NCBI GenBank assembly: GCA_016199185.1 | Contig: JACQHE010000005.1 | Span: forward strand, 1 to 23,346 | Direction of reading: 5' to 3' | DNA from: Candidatus Gottesmanbacteria bacterium | GTDB taxonomy: Bacteria > Patescibacteriota > Microgenomatia > UBA10105 > UBA927 | Length of the DNA: 23,346 bases | Shown: positions 16,314 through 22,972 of the stretch, in pieces | How the letters are laid out: every line of letters starts with the position of its first letter | Position numbering within the stretch: the stretch's first letter is position 1 | Notes under the pieces: model-generated | The model's input: only the letters and a program-made list of their open reading frames with translations | What the model was told of the DNA's origin: nothing | The model's database searches: none | Position numbers and translations under genes: made by a program

Positions 16314-16469
16314 ATGACCACCGGTGACATCGAAACGACGAAAATTGACAACGTTATGAAAAAAGTGGAAGCCCAGATAGAAAAACTGCAAGAATACCGG
16401 CAGGTGCTTATTACCAGCGCCGTGACGGGTAAGATTAGAGTTGATATTCGGCTTGCAAATATCAACTAA
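16314..16469 (+). pseudogene. C-terminal remnant of a type I restriction specificity subunit (HsdS)
   Basis: This 51-residue frame reads IETTKIDNVMKKVEAQIEKL then QEYRQVLITSAVTGKIRVDI. That is the C-terminal coiled coil and closing motif of HsdS proteins (IEKLxEYRxxLIxxAVTGKI). The target-recognition domains and the remainder of hsdS, as well as hsdM and hsdR, are absent. A TGA stop lies in frame just upstream, so it is a truncated remnant. Fic genes are often found inside type I restriction loci, and a Fic gene follows 24 bases later. The remnant's last codons overlap the Fic operator. Confidence 0.75.
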
Positions 16470-16490
16470 ATAGTATAATATGTTGATATT
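16440..16490 (+). promoter_or_regulatory. Promoter and three-part operator of the Fic gene
   Basis: TATAAT at 16474-16479 is a candidate -10 box, with a weak TTGCAA at 16453-16458 as -35 (15-base spacing). The 9-mer GTTGATATT occurs at 16440-16448, inverted as AATATCAAC at 16458-16466, and again directly at 16482-16490. The last two form a dyad centred on the -10 box, and the first two form another dyad. The start would lie close to the Fic ATG at 16494. This arrangement implies a repressor, possibly Fic's own winged helix. Confidence 0.6.
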
Positions 16491-16493
16491 ACT

Positions 16494-17693
16494 ATGAGCG
16501 ACGTCAACAAAATTAAAATAGGCCGTTACGTAGCCCGAAAAGAGGGTTACAAATCCTTTACGCCATTTGATTTCCCTCCAAAAGAGGGCTTTATTATTAG
16601 TCCGCGCCTGCACAAAAAACACGAGGAGGCGATCAGACTGGTGGGAAAACTTGACGGTATTACCAGGCTTCTGCCGGACAAAAACTTTTTTCTTTTAATG
16701 TTCATAAAGAAAGACGCTGCATATTCCAGCCAGATAGAAGGCACAAAAGCTACCTTACAGGATGCCGTTGCGGCTCCGGTCACCGAAGAAAAATCACGTC
16801 TACATCCCGATGTTGACGATATCACACATTATGTCGAAGCAATAAATTACGGAATTGAAAGAACAAAAACACTACCAATTTCTCTGCGCTTGATTCGGGA
16901 GATTCACGAAAAACTGATGACCGGCGCCCGCGCCACGCAGCACGCTTATCCTGGAGAATTTCGCCGTTCACAAAACTGGATTGGCGGTAAAACTCCGCAA
17001 GACGCCTCTTTTGTCCCGCCCGCGCCTGATGACATGAACAAATCACTTGATGATCTGGAAAAATTTATTCATGCAGAGGACGAATACCCTTCTCTTGTAA
17101 AAGCCGGGCTTCTGCATGCGCAATTTGAAACTATTCATCCTTTTACCGATGGTAATGGCCGTACAGGGCGAATGCTCGTGGCGATGTATATTCATCACGC
17201 ACGGCTTTTAGAATTGCCGACTCTTTATCTTTCAAGTTATTTCAAAAAGTACCAAAAATTGTATTACCAAAAATTGCAAGGTTATCACGATGAAGACGCG
17301 GATAGTGATGCATGGCTGGAATTCTTTCTCGAAGGTGTTGCGGAAATCGCCGATTCCTCCATCGAGACATGCGCTAAAATTACTGTGCTACGCGATCGTG
17401 ATTTTGCCAAAATGCAGAAACTTGGCAAAAAATCAGCCGAGTCGACCCTGGAGACAGTACGCAAACTATTCAGTCAACCGATTGTGGGCATTGCAGAGAT
17501 AACAAAGTGGACCGGATTTAGCCCACAAGGCGCATACAACATGATCGAGCGGCTCAAGGACTTAAGAATTCTTGAATCCCTTGGCAGCGCCGAATACGGG
17601 CAAAAATATATCTACGCTGATTATTATGAAATTTTCGACGATGAGTTTCGCAATTCACGCGCGAAAAACAAAATAAACTCACCACGTAAATAA
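16494..17693 (+). CDS. Fic family protein (class II, self-inhibited) with C-terminal winged helix
   Basis: Fic proteins usually transfer AMP to hydroxyl side chains of target proteins. This 399-residue protein has the N-terminal Fic domain found in stand-alone class II Fic proteins, the inhibitory motif SSQIEG (Ser78, Glu82, Gly83), and the catalytic loop HPFTDGNGR (215-223) with an intact His215. Residues about 318-390 look like a winged helix-turn-helix (IVGIAEITKWTGFSPQGAYNMIERLKDLRIL), a common C-terminal addition. The catalytic and inhibitory motifs are both complete, so the enzyme is probably active and regulated. It follows an HsdS remnant and is preceded by an operator array. It could be a toxin, a regulator of DNA gyrase-type targets, or a relic of restriction defence. 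Confidence 0.92.
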   Translation: MSDVNKIKIGRYVARKEGYKSFTPFDFPPKEGFIISPRLHKKHEEAIRLVGKLDGITRLLPDKNFFLLMFIKKDAAYSSQIEGTKATLQDAVAAPVTEEKSRLHPDVDDITHYVEAINYGIERTKTLPISLRLIREIHEKLMTGARATQHAYPGEFRRSQNWIGGKTPQDASFVPPAPDDMNKSLDDLEKFIHAEDEYPSLVKAGLLHAQFETIHPFTDGNGRTGRMLVAMYIHHARLLELPTLYLSSYFKKYQKLYYQKLQGYHDEDADSDAWLEFFLEGVAEIADSSIETCAKITVLRDRDFAKMQKLGKKSAESTLETVRKLFSQPIVGIAEITKWTGFSPQGAYNMIERLKDLRILESLGSAEYGQKYIYADYYEIFDDEFRNSRAKNKINSPRK

Positions 17694-17716
17694 AAACTAT
17701 CAGGGAGAACGCATCT

Positions 17717-17750
17717 TAGCGGGATCGTCCTAGGCCACTAGTCCCGATTT
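17717..17750 (-). other. tRNA-Glu 5'-half-like remnant
   Basis: On the minus strand the D-arm-like stretch CTAGTGGCCTAGGACG nearly repeats CTAGCGGCCTAGGACG of the tRNA-Glu gene 80 bases away, and an ATCG lies before each. The block CGTCCTAGGCC is identical at 17726-17736 and 17806-17816. After it the sequence (GATCCCGCTAAG on the minus strand) no longer fits a tRNA. It could be a truncated tandem copy or the scar of an integration event. Confidence 0.5.
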
Positions 17751-17758
17751 GCCGTTTG

Positions 17759-17832
17759 TGCCGCCAGAGGGATTCGAACCCTCGGTTTGTTGATTGAGAA
17801 TCAACCGTCCTAGGCCGCTAGACGATGGCGGC
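17759..17832 (-). tRNA. tRNA-Glu (anticodon CTC)
   Basis: The minus strand folds as a 74-base cloverleaf. It has a 7-bp acceptor stem (GCCGCCA with TGGCGGC, discriminator A), a D arm GTCTAGCGGCCTAGGAC, an anticodon arm GTTGA-TTCTCAA-TCAAC with anticodon CTC, and a T arm CGAGG-GTTCGAAT-CCCTC-type. CCA is not encoded. The 15 bases at 17761-17775 recur at 8479-8493, and the 3' end of the tRNA faces that copy. Confidence 0.93.
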
Positions 17833-17859
17833 AAGCATTTGGATTCTACCAATTCATGC

Positions 17860-17889
17860 TTGACAAGGCAAGATAATTTTCGGTAAAAT
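17860..17889 (+). promoter_or_regulatory. Promoter of greA
   Basis: TTGACA (17860-17865), 18 bases and TAAAAT (17884-17889). The start is expected near 17896. Confidence 0.7.
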
Positions 17890-17899
17890 CCGTTTGTAC

Positions 17900-17923
17900 G
17901 ACAGCGCACGAAACGGCGCTGTC
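17900..17923 (+). other. Stem-loop in the greA 5' leader
   Basis: GACAGCGC (17900-17907), 8 bases and GCGCTGTC (17916-17923). It lies just after the expected start and ends 11 bases before the ATG, so it may stabilise the mRNA or control translation. No Shine-Dalgarno is visible. Confidence 0.5.
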
Positions 17924-17934
17924 AAATTGGATTT

Positions 17935-18399
17935 ATGGACCCACACCACAAAATGATGCTCACTAAAGAAGGCTTGGCCGAGCTTAAAGCCGAGTACGAT
18001 GAGCTGGTTACAACCAAGCGCCCCGCGGCCGTGACGCGGCTTTCGGATGCAAGGAGCCTGGGCGACCTGTCCGAAAACAGCGAGTACGCTGCAGCCAAGC
18101 AGGACTTGGCGTTCATCGACGGACGGATCGCCGAGCTTGAGGAAATTCTCCGGATGGCTAAGGTCGTTACCAATCATGGGAAATCCCACGTCGATGTAGG
18201 ATGCAAAGTCACGCTTCACGTCAATGGAAAAAAGGATGTGTTTACCGTGGTAGGTGAATGGGAAGCCGATCCCAAGGAGAAAAAAATCTCCCACGAGTCC
18301 CCGTTGGGCCGCGCCCTCATGGGGAAAAAGCGCGGAGACGCGGTCGAAGTTGAGGCGCCGGCGGGCAAAATCCTCTACAAGATCTTGCATATAGAATAA
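17935..18399 (+). CDS. greA: Transcription elongation factor GreA
   Basis: This 154-residue protein rescues backtracked RNA polymerase by stimulating transcript cleavage. It has the N-terminal coiled coil with the acidic tip block LGDLSENSEYAAAK (the key Asp and Glu are present) and the C-terminal FKBP-like domain ending VEAPAGKILYKILHIE. The length is that of the family. A promoter at 17860 and a strong terminator at 18421 make it a single-gene unit between tRNA-Glu and lysS. Confidence 0.96.
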   Translation: MDPHHKMMLTKEGLAELKAEYDELVTTKRPAAVTRLSDARSLGDLSENSEYAAAKQDLAFIDGRIAELEEILRMAKVVTNHGKSHVDVGCKVTLHVNGKKDVFTVVGEWEADPKEKKISHESPLGRALMGKKRGDAVEVEAPAGKILYKILHIE

Positions 18400-18420
18400 G
18401 TAATTCATATAAAATACAAA

Positions 18421-18446
18421 AACCCCGGCGACCACCGGGGTTTTTT
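18421..18446 (+). terminator. Intrinsic terminator of greA
   Basis: A stem of AACCCCGG with CCGGGGTT around a short CGACCA loop is followed by six T. It lies 22 bases after the greA stop. A TAGAAT at 18449-18454 just after it could be the lysS -10 box, which would make lysS nearly leaderless. Confidence 0.9.
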
Positions 18447-18460
18447 GATAGAATAGGGCT

Positions 18461-20746
18461 ATGTTTTGGGCAGATAAAATCGCAGAACAAATTATCGCAT
18501 CAGGGCAACACCGGCCCTTATGGGTAGACGACATGTTTACCCCGTCAGGCTTTGCGCACACGGGATCGCTTCGCGGCCCCCTGGTGCACGATATGGTCTC
18601 CCGTGCGCTTCGTGATGCCCATGAGTCTGTGACGTTAACGTATGTGTTTAATGATTTTGATCCTGTGGACGGTTTGCCTCCCGAGCTTTCATCGTTTTCT
18701 GACGAGTTAGGCAAACCGCTTCGTACTGCACGGTCTCCGGAGAAGGGGTTTGCGAGTTTCGCTGAGTATTTTACGAAAGATTTTCAACAAGTCCTCCAGA
18801 ATTTAGGCGTCAATGCGACATTTTTATCATCCTGGGATATGTATCGGGAAGGCAAGTTCAACGGGGTTATCCGCGAGGCCTTGGAATCTTCAGAAAAGAT
18901 ACAGGATATTTATCAGAGAGTAAGCGGGAGCAAAAAACGCGAGAAAGGTTGGTTACCGCTTCAGGTTATTTGTGAACAATGTGGTAAACTGGGGACGACA
19001 CGCGTTCATGATTGGGACGGAGTAACAGTAGCCTATACCTGCGAGCAGTCGATGGTCACATGGGCTAAAGGTTGCGGATATACCGGCAGAATAAGTCCGT
19101 TTGATGGGCGGGGAAAACTTCCATGGAAAGTGGACTGGCCGGCACACTGGAAAGTGCTGGGTGTGACCATTGAAGGAGCCGGAAAAGATCATTCCTCGGC
19201 CGGCGGATCTCGCGATATCGCCAAAGCCTTATGTGAAGAAATATTTCATATACCCAATCCTTACAATCTGCCGTATGAGTTTTTTTTGATCGGCGGCAAA
19301 AAGATGTCTTCTTCCAAAGGGTTGGGGCTCAAAGCCCGGGATATAACAAAGCTCCTGCCTCCAGAAGTCGGCCGGTTTCTTTTTACCCGAACCGACTATC
19401 GCAGAGCCATAGAGTTTGATCCGGTGGGGACTATGGCGATACCAGATCTTTTTGATGAGTATGATCGTTGTTGGCATGCGTATAACAACGGGGGAAACGA
19501 AGAATTATCGCACGCGTTTGAGTACGCGCAGACGGGAGGAATACCCACGCGCCAAAAAGGATTATTTATTCCCCGGTTTCGTGATATTGCTAACTATACG
19601 CAGCTTCCTAACGTTGATTTATGGGATAAGTTTGAAGCAATGAAGGGATCTCAATTAAATGAAGAAGAGCGAGATCTGGTCGGTGATCGTTTGACTTATG
19701 CGTATGTTTGGTTGAGTAATTATGCTCCTAATGAGTATCGGTATCAGATTTCTCTGAAACAATATGACGAAATCGATTTATCGCAGAAACAATGGAAGTT
19801 TCTTAACGAACTTTCCGAAATTTGGCCAAGCGTGAATGATCCAGAGAACCTGCAGTCAGAGATTTTTCGATTGGCAAAAACTAATGGTATCCATCACCAA
19901 CAAGCATTTCAGGCATTGTATATGGTGACGCTTGATAAGTCTCACGGTCCGCGGGCAGGGTGGTTACTGAAAAAATTTTCCACTGATGTGATGGTAGCTC
20001 GATTGACGCTCAATAAGCAGACGCATCCAGCCAAGCATGGCACCACAGTGACTATTCTTCATAAACCAGAACTCTTCACCATCCATCCGGAGGTCAAAAA
20101 ACGCTACCCGTCTGTAAGTATCGGTGTCGCGCTTATCCGGGGCGTTGGGATTCTCAAGACCGATGAACAGTTGGAAGACGAAAAAAAGGAGTTTCTCTCT
20201 TCTTTAACGGGATTGACGACGGAAGTATTAGGTCAGTACCCGGAAATCGTCAGCTACCGGAAGCTCTACAAAGAAATGGGGGTAGACTGGCACTCCCGCC
20301 GTCCCTCCCCGGAGGCGCTCCTTCGCCGGGTGGCACTGGGCAAGGGTCTGTATACCGTTAATACCTGTGTTGATGCATATAACCTGGTGGTCATGAAGCA
20401 TCGCGTGTCCGTGGGCGCATTTGATTACGATACCGTGAGATTCCCGACCGTTTTGCGCTTTGCAGGCGAAGGGGACGAGATTTTACTTCTGGGAGACAAA
20501 GAGCCTACCAAATATACAGCAAAGGAGCTTGCCTACTACGATCAGGAAGGCGGCTATAACATTGATTTCAACTTCCGTGATGCCCAGCGCACCATGGTGA
20601 CGGAAAAAACAAAGAACGTTTGGATAAATGTTGATGGTGTGTACGAAATTACTCCGGAGCAGGTCGAACAAAGTCTTCACGAATCCATTGAAAAGATTGT
20701 TGTGTACTGTGGCGGCACAGTCGAGTTTCAGGGAGTTGTGGCATGA
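18461..20746 (+). CDS. lysS: Class I lysyl-tRNA synthetase fused to a B3/B4 (PheT-type) domain
   Basis: This 761-residue protein charges tRNA-Lys using the class I fold, the form common in archaea and scattered in bacteria. The HIGH-type motif is HTGS (33-36) and the KMSKS-type motif is KMSSSK (281-286). Between them is a cysteine-bearing insertion (ICEQCG, YTCEQ, KGCGYTG). The synthetase part ends near residue 535. Residues about 540-761 (VSIGVALIRGV, SYRKLYKEMGVDWHSRRPS, YTVNTCVDAYNL, GDKEPTK) are the B3/B4 fold known from the editing region of PheRS beta and from stand-alone COG3382-type proteins. The fusion suggests a built-in proofreading or tRNA-binding function. The stop overlaps the rdgB start as ATGA. 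Confidence 0.92.
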   Translation: MFWADKIAEQIIASGQHRPLWVDDMFTPSGFAHTGSLRGPLVHDMVSRALRDAHESVTLTYVFNDFDPVDGLPPELSSFSDELGKPLRTARSPEKGFASFAEYFTKDFQQVLQNLGVNATFLSSWDMYREGKFNGVIREALESSEKIQDIYQRVSGSKKREKGWLPLQVICEQCGKLGTTRVHDWDGVTVAYTCEQSMVTWAKGCGYTGRISPFDGRGKLPWKVDWPAHWKVLGVTIEGAGKDHSSAGGSRDIAKALCEEIFHIPNPYNLPYEFFLIGGKKMSSSKGLGLKARDITKLLPPEVGRFLFTRTDYRRAIEFDPVGTMAIPDLFDEYDRCWHAYNNGGNEELSHAFEYAQTGGIPTRQKGLFIPRFRDIANYTQLPNVDLWDKFEAMKGSQLNEEERDLVGDRLTYAYVWLSNYAPNEYRYQISLKQYDEIDLSQKQWKFLNELSEIWPSVNDPENLQSEIFRLAKTNGIHHQQAFQALYMVTLDKSHGPRAGWLLKKFSTDVMVARLTLNKQTHPAKHGTTVTILHKPELFTIHPEVKKRYPSVSIGVALIRGVGILKTDEQLEDEKKEFLSSLTGLTTEVLGQYPEIVSYRKLYKEMGVDWHSRRPSPEALLRRVALGKGLYTVNTCVDAYNLVVMKHRVSVGAFDYDTVRFPTVLRFAGEGDEILLLGDKEPTKYTAKELAYYDQEGGYNIDFNFRDAQRTMVTEKTKNVWINVDGVYEITPEQVEQSLHESIEKIVVYCGGTVEFQGVVA

Positions 20747-21351
20747 AAAAACTTCTTATTGCCACAACGAATCCTGGAAAATTGGGGGAAATCAGAAGAT
20801 TTTTAGGCGACCTTCCTATTGAACTTATTGGCCTTAAAGACGTTGGTATCACGGATGTAGTCGAGGAAACTGGCACAACCTTTGAGGAGAATGCGATGCT
20901 CAAGGCGAAGTTTTACGCGCAAAAATCCGGTTTGCCAACGCTTGCCGATGACGGTGGGTTTGAAATAGACGCGCTCGGTGGCGAGCCGGGAGTCAAATCC
21001 CACCGGTGGATCCACCGTGACCGTGAGGATACCGATGATGAGCTGATTGCGTATACATTAGAAAAAATGATGGGTTTACCCCGAGCAAAGCGAGGGGCGC
21101 AGCTTCGTCTTGTGCTTGCGCTCGTCTTTCCGTATGGTCGGCAATTCACCGTGGAAGAAAAAACGCGAGGAATTGTGGCAGAGATCCCGTCAGAGCACAG
21201 AACGAAAGGGTTTCCTTACCGTTCACTCCTTTTTTTGCCGGAAATCGGCAAGTATTACGATCATGATCTGTTGACGCCCGAGGAAACCGAAACGTTCAAC
21301 CATCGCAAGCGGGCGCTCGAACGTTTGAAACCTATACTCCTTAGGCTATAG
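20743..21351 (+). CDS. rdgB: XTP/dITP diphosphatase (Ham1/RdgB family)
   Basis: This 202-residue enzyme removes inosine- and xanthosine-type nucleotides from the pool. Family motifs are the N-terminal TTNPGKLGEIRRFL, TFEENAMLKAKFYA, and LADDGGFEIDALGGEPGVKSHRW (the usual ADDSGL block with Gly for Ser). The start overlaps the lysS stop by four bases, which indicates translational coupling. A C-terminal FNHRKRALERL closes the protein as in the family. It is the last gene of the lysS unit. No strong terminator follows. Confidence 0.9.
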   Translation: MKKLLIATTNPGKLGEIRRFLGDLPIELIGLKDVGITDVVEETGTTFEENAMLKAKFYAQKSGLPTLADDGGFEIDALGGEPGVKSHRWIHRDREDTDDELIAYTLEKMMGLPRAKRGAQLRLVLALVFPYGRQFTVEEKTRGIVAEIPSEHRTKGFPYRSLLFLPEIGKYYDHDLLTPEETETFNHRKRALERLKPILLRL

Positions 21352-21352
21352 C

Positions 21353-21367
21353 TTTGTTATACTCAAT
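21353..21367 (+). promoter_or_regulatory. Repeated 15-mer with an extended -10 box
   Basis: TTTGTTATACTCAAT occurs here and identically at 22463-22477, both times containing TGT-TATACT. Here it begins two bases after the rdgB stop and points toward the paaX-like gene's antisense strand. No -35 is clear. The rest of 21352-21517 holds a palindromic repeat and an operator-like direct repeat, and no gene. Confidence 0.35.
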
Positions 21368-21381
21368 CAGTACTTACGCAA

Positions 21382-21432
21382 TGTCATTTCTCGCTTTTGT
21401 TACATCTGACGTGGTTTCGGCTCGAAATGACA
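21382..21432. repeat. Palindromic repeat ending in TGTCATTTC...GAAATGACA
   Basis: TGTCATTTC (21382-21390) and GAAATGACA (21424-21432) are perfect 9-bp terminal inverted repeats of a 51-base unit. The GTCAT...ATGAC ends resemble those of the element at 23181-23249, so both may belong to one small non-coding repeat family. Confidence 0.55.
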
Positions 21433-21488
21433 ATCTAAGTTTATACCGACTGTCTAAGTTCTATTCGTAAATAACTTCTCTCGGTAAA

Positions 21489-21516
21489 TGCATCTTATTT
21501 ACCGGACACGTGTCTG
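21489..21516. repeat. Direct repeat with operator-like palindrome, downstream copy
   Basis: These 28 bases match 22323-22350 at 23 positions (TGCATCTTA, then GGACACGTGTC). The palindrome CGGACACGTGTCTG is slightly imperfect here. The copy ends one base before the stop codon of the PaaX-like gene. A hairpin CGGTAAAT/ATTTACCG (21482-21489, 21497-21504) overlaps it. Confidence 0.6.
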
Positions 21517-21517
21517 C

Positions 21518-22327
21518 CTAAAAAGCGCTTTTTACGGTAAGGGAGCGGGAGAGCCGGTAGGCTTTTTCTCCCAGAAAGCCGTCCGGCTGGAGGGGAAAGG
21601 GAAGCTGGGGATCATCTTTGAGGATAGACAGGTACGAGGCCGCCATGCTAAATAACGACGAATGGGCGCCCTTCGTTTCGTACTTTTCTATAAAATCCGC
21701 GTACCGCCGGTTCAGTGCATCCAGCCGGTAGACCCGACTGATCAGATCGGACAGCTTTTCTTCACCGATCGCGCCGTCGCTTCCCAGCTTTGACACCAGG
21801 ATGGATCCGCCGATGTCGTGGTTGCGGACGAAGTCTTCCACAATATCCCGGGGATTATACGGGGTGATCCATAAACTTTCCTGCAGGAGAGCTCCTCCCA
21901 TCCGGCGCAGATACTCGCGCAGCATATCGCGCTTACGTTTGGGTTTAGCCGGCAGGTCGTAGGAAACCAGGTACACGTGCCCGTCCCACGGCCGGTCTTG
22001 GTGGTAGACGGGGATGAGTGCGGCGATGCGGCGACGGCCAAATTTGGTAATAGCGATATCCCACGGGTTTCGCTTGGACCGCCTTTTGACGAGCCCCGCG
22101 GCGGCAAGCTGCCTGATGGTATTTTTTATGGTGCGGTAGTTGAGGTCGTTGGCGATCAGATCCATAACATCCTCTGTGCGGCGTGATACTTCTCCCTGGG
22201 TGTACGCACCGGGCAAGGCAAAGGGAAGAATAGTGACAAACAGCACCAGGTCCGTTGTCGTGGCGATAAGGCCTTCGGTAGCCTGAAGAAGGGCTTGGGC
22301 GAGGCGTTTCGTCCTCATTATTTGCAT
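21518..22327 (-). CDS. PaaX-like transcriptional regulator
   Basis: This 269-residue protein has an N-terminal winged-helix region (DLNYRTIKNTIRQLAAAGLVKRRSKRNPWDIAITKFGRRRI) and a middle Cas2-like ferredoxin fold (WDGHVYLVSYDLPAKPKRKRDMLREYLRRMGGALLQESLWITP). The C-terminal helical part is like that of PaaX. PaaX represses phenylacetyl-CoA catabolism in proteobacteria, but no paa genes are in the window, so the ligand is unknown. The acyl-CoA ligase at the other end of the window is a possible but distant partner. A perfect 16-base palindrome lies 9 bases upstream of the start, which suggests autoregulation. The start is MQIMRT, though MRT at 22318 is also possible. Confidence 0.8.
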   Translation of the reverse strand: MQIMRTKRLAQALLQATEGLIATTTDLVLFVTILPFALPGAYTQGEVSRRTEDVMDLIANDLNYRTIKNTIRQLAAAGLVKRRSKRNPWDIAITKFGRRRIAALIPVYHQDRPWDGHVYLVSYDLPAKPKRKRDMLREYLRRMGGALLQESLWITPYNPRDIVEDFVRNHDIGGSILVSKLGSDGAIGEEKLSDLISRVYRLDALNRRYADFIEKYETKGAHSSLFSMAASYLSILKDDPQLPFPLQPDGFLGEKAYRLSRSLTVKSAF

Positions 22328-22351
22328 CTTAACTCACGGACACGTGTCCGT
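22323..22351. promoter_or_regulatory. Perfect 16-bp palindromic operator upstream of the PaaX-like gene
   Basis: ACGGACACGTGTCCGT (22336-22351) is a perfect palindrome 9 bases before the start of the PaaX-like gene. It is part of a 28-base direct repeat (22323-22350) whose second copy lies at 21489-21516. Autorepression is the simplest explanation. Confidence 0.65.
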
Positions 22352-22380
22352 CAAGAAAGATACTTTTGAAGATGATTTCG

Positions 22381-22488
22381 GCAAAAGAGCTTAAGGTAGC
22401 TTTCAACTGTCGAAGCTTTATGCGAAGGGAGGGCCATAACGCGCAAATATATGTGCGTGTTTTTTGTTATACTCAATATATGTTAGAC
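22381..22488 (+). promoter_or_regulatory. Decayed T-box-like leader with terminator and start-like ATG
   Basis: Positions 22383-22419 match 23012-23048 of the intact serS T-box at 31 of 37 bases, including a conserved stem-loop (GGTAG...CTGTC here, GGTAG...CTACC there). It is followed by AGGGAGGGCC (22426-22435), which resembles the T-box core AGGGTGGNACC. Next come a hairpin with a T-run and ATGTTAGAC (22480-22488), identical to the first nine bases of serS. No synthetase follows; ridA lies on the other strand. It is most likely a decayed copy of the serS 5' region. Confidence 0.5.
22439..22466 (+). terminator. Terminator-like hairpin of the decayed leader
   Basis: ACGCGCA (22439-22445), AATATA, TGTGCGT (22452-22458) with one G-T pair, then a G and six T. 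It acts only in the plus direction, so it does not serve ridA, which is on the minus strand. Confidence 0.6.
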
Positions 22489-22500
22489 CGTTACAACGAG

Positions 22501-22887
22501 CTAGCTTGTAATAGCAGTTATTTCTACTTCGATATCTATCCCCTCAATTGGTGAAGTTGCTAGAACAGAAACCTTTGCTGGTTCTTTTCCAGGGGTAAAA
22601 TAGTGTTTGTAGACTTCGTTAATTGCTGTTCTATCTTTTGGATTTTTAAAATGAATAACTGCTTTTACAATATCATCCATTGAGCAACCACATTGAGATA
22701 AGAGATACTTTATGTTTTCCATTGCTCTCTTTGTTTGCTTTTGAATATCGCCTTTAATAATCTCTCCTGTTTCAAGATTCGTTGAAAGCTGACTACTCAA
22801 AAAAATAAAATTTCCGGCTTTAACTATATGGTTAAATCCAGTAGTTGGTTTTTTAATTCCTGCTAAGGTAACAACTTGTTTTTCCAT
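22501..22887 (-). CDS. RidA/YjgF-family protein with altered active site
   Basis: This 128-residue protein has the RidA family pattern: QTKRAMENIKYLLSQCGCSMDDIVKAVIHF, then INEVYKHYF and IDIEVEITAI. The imine deaminases of this family use an arginine at position 105 (PARxxV). Here residue 105 is lysine in EPAKVSVL, so it may not deaminate 2-aminoacrylate and may belong to another YjgF subfamily. The gene is clearly AT-richer than its neighbours and lies on the minus strand between a decayed and an intact T-box leader, which suggests insertion or transfer. The start is MEKQVV; GGAAG lies rather far upstream. Confidence 0.88.
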   Translation of the reverse strand: MEKQVVTLAGIKKPTTGFNHIVKAGNFIFLSSQLSTNLETGEIIKGDIQKQTKRAMENIKYLLSQCGCSMDDIVKAVIHFKNPKDRTAINEVYKHYFTPGKEPAKVSVLATSPIEGIDIEVEITAITS

Positions 22888-22942
22888 ATATAACGTATCT
22901 TAGCACTTCCTTTGGTTGGTGCCGCATTGAGAAATCGAAGAG

Positions 22943-22972
22943 TTGACAACATAGTACTGGGGGATATATCAT
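22943..22972 (+). promoter_or_regulatory. Promoter of the serS T-box leader
   Basis: TTGACA (22943-22948) with TATATC (22965-22970, 16-base spacer) or TATCAT (22967-22972, 18-base spacer) as the -10 box. Confidence 0.6.

Noticed and set aside
17854..18714. Minus-strand open frame of 286 codons across greA and the start of lysS.
   Set aside because: It is antisense to greA, its terminator and the lysS start, which are all well supported.
22366..22554. Plus-strand frame of 62 codons across the decayed T-box leader.
   Set aside because: It runs through RNA stem-loops and a terminator and then overlaps ridA antisense. Only the ATGTTAGAC similarity to serS is of interest.
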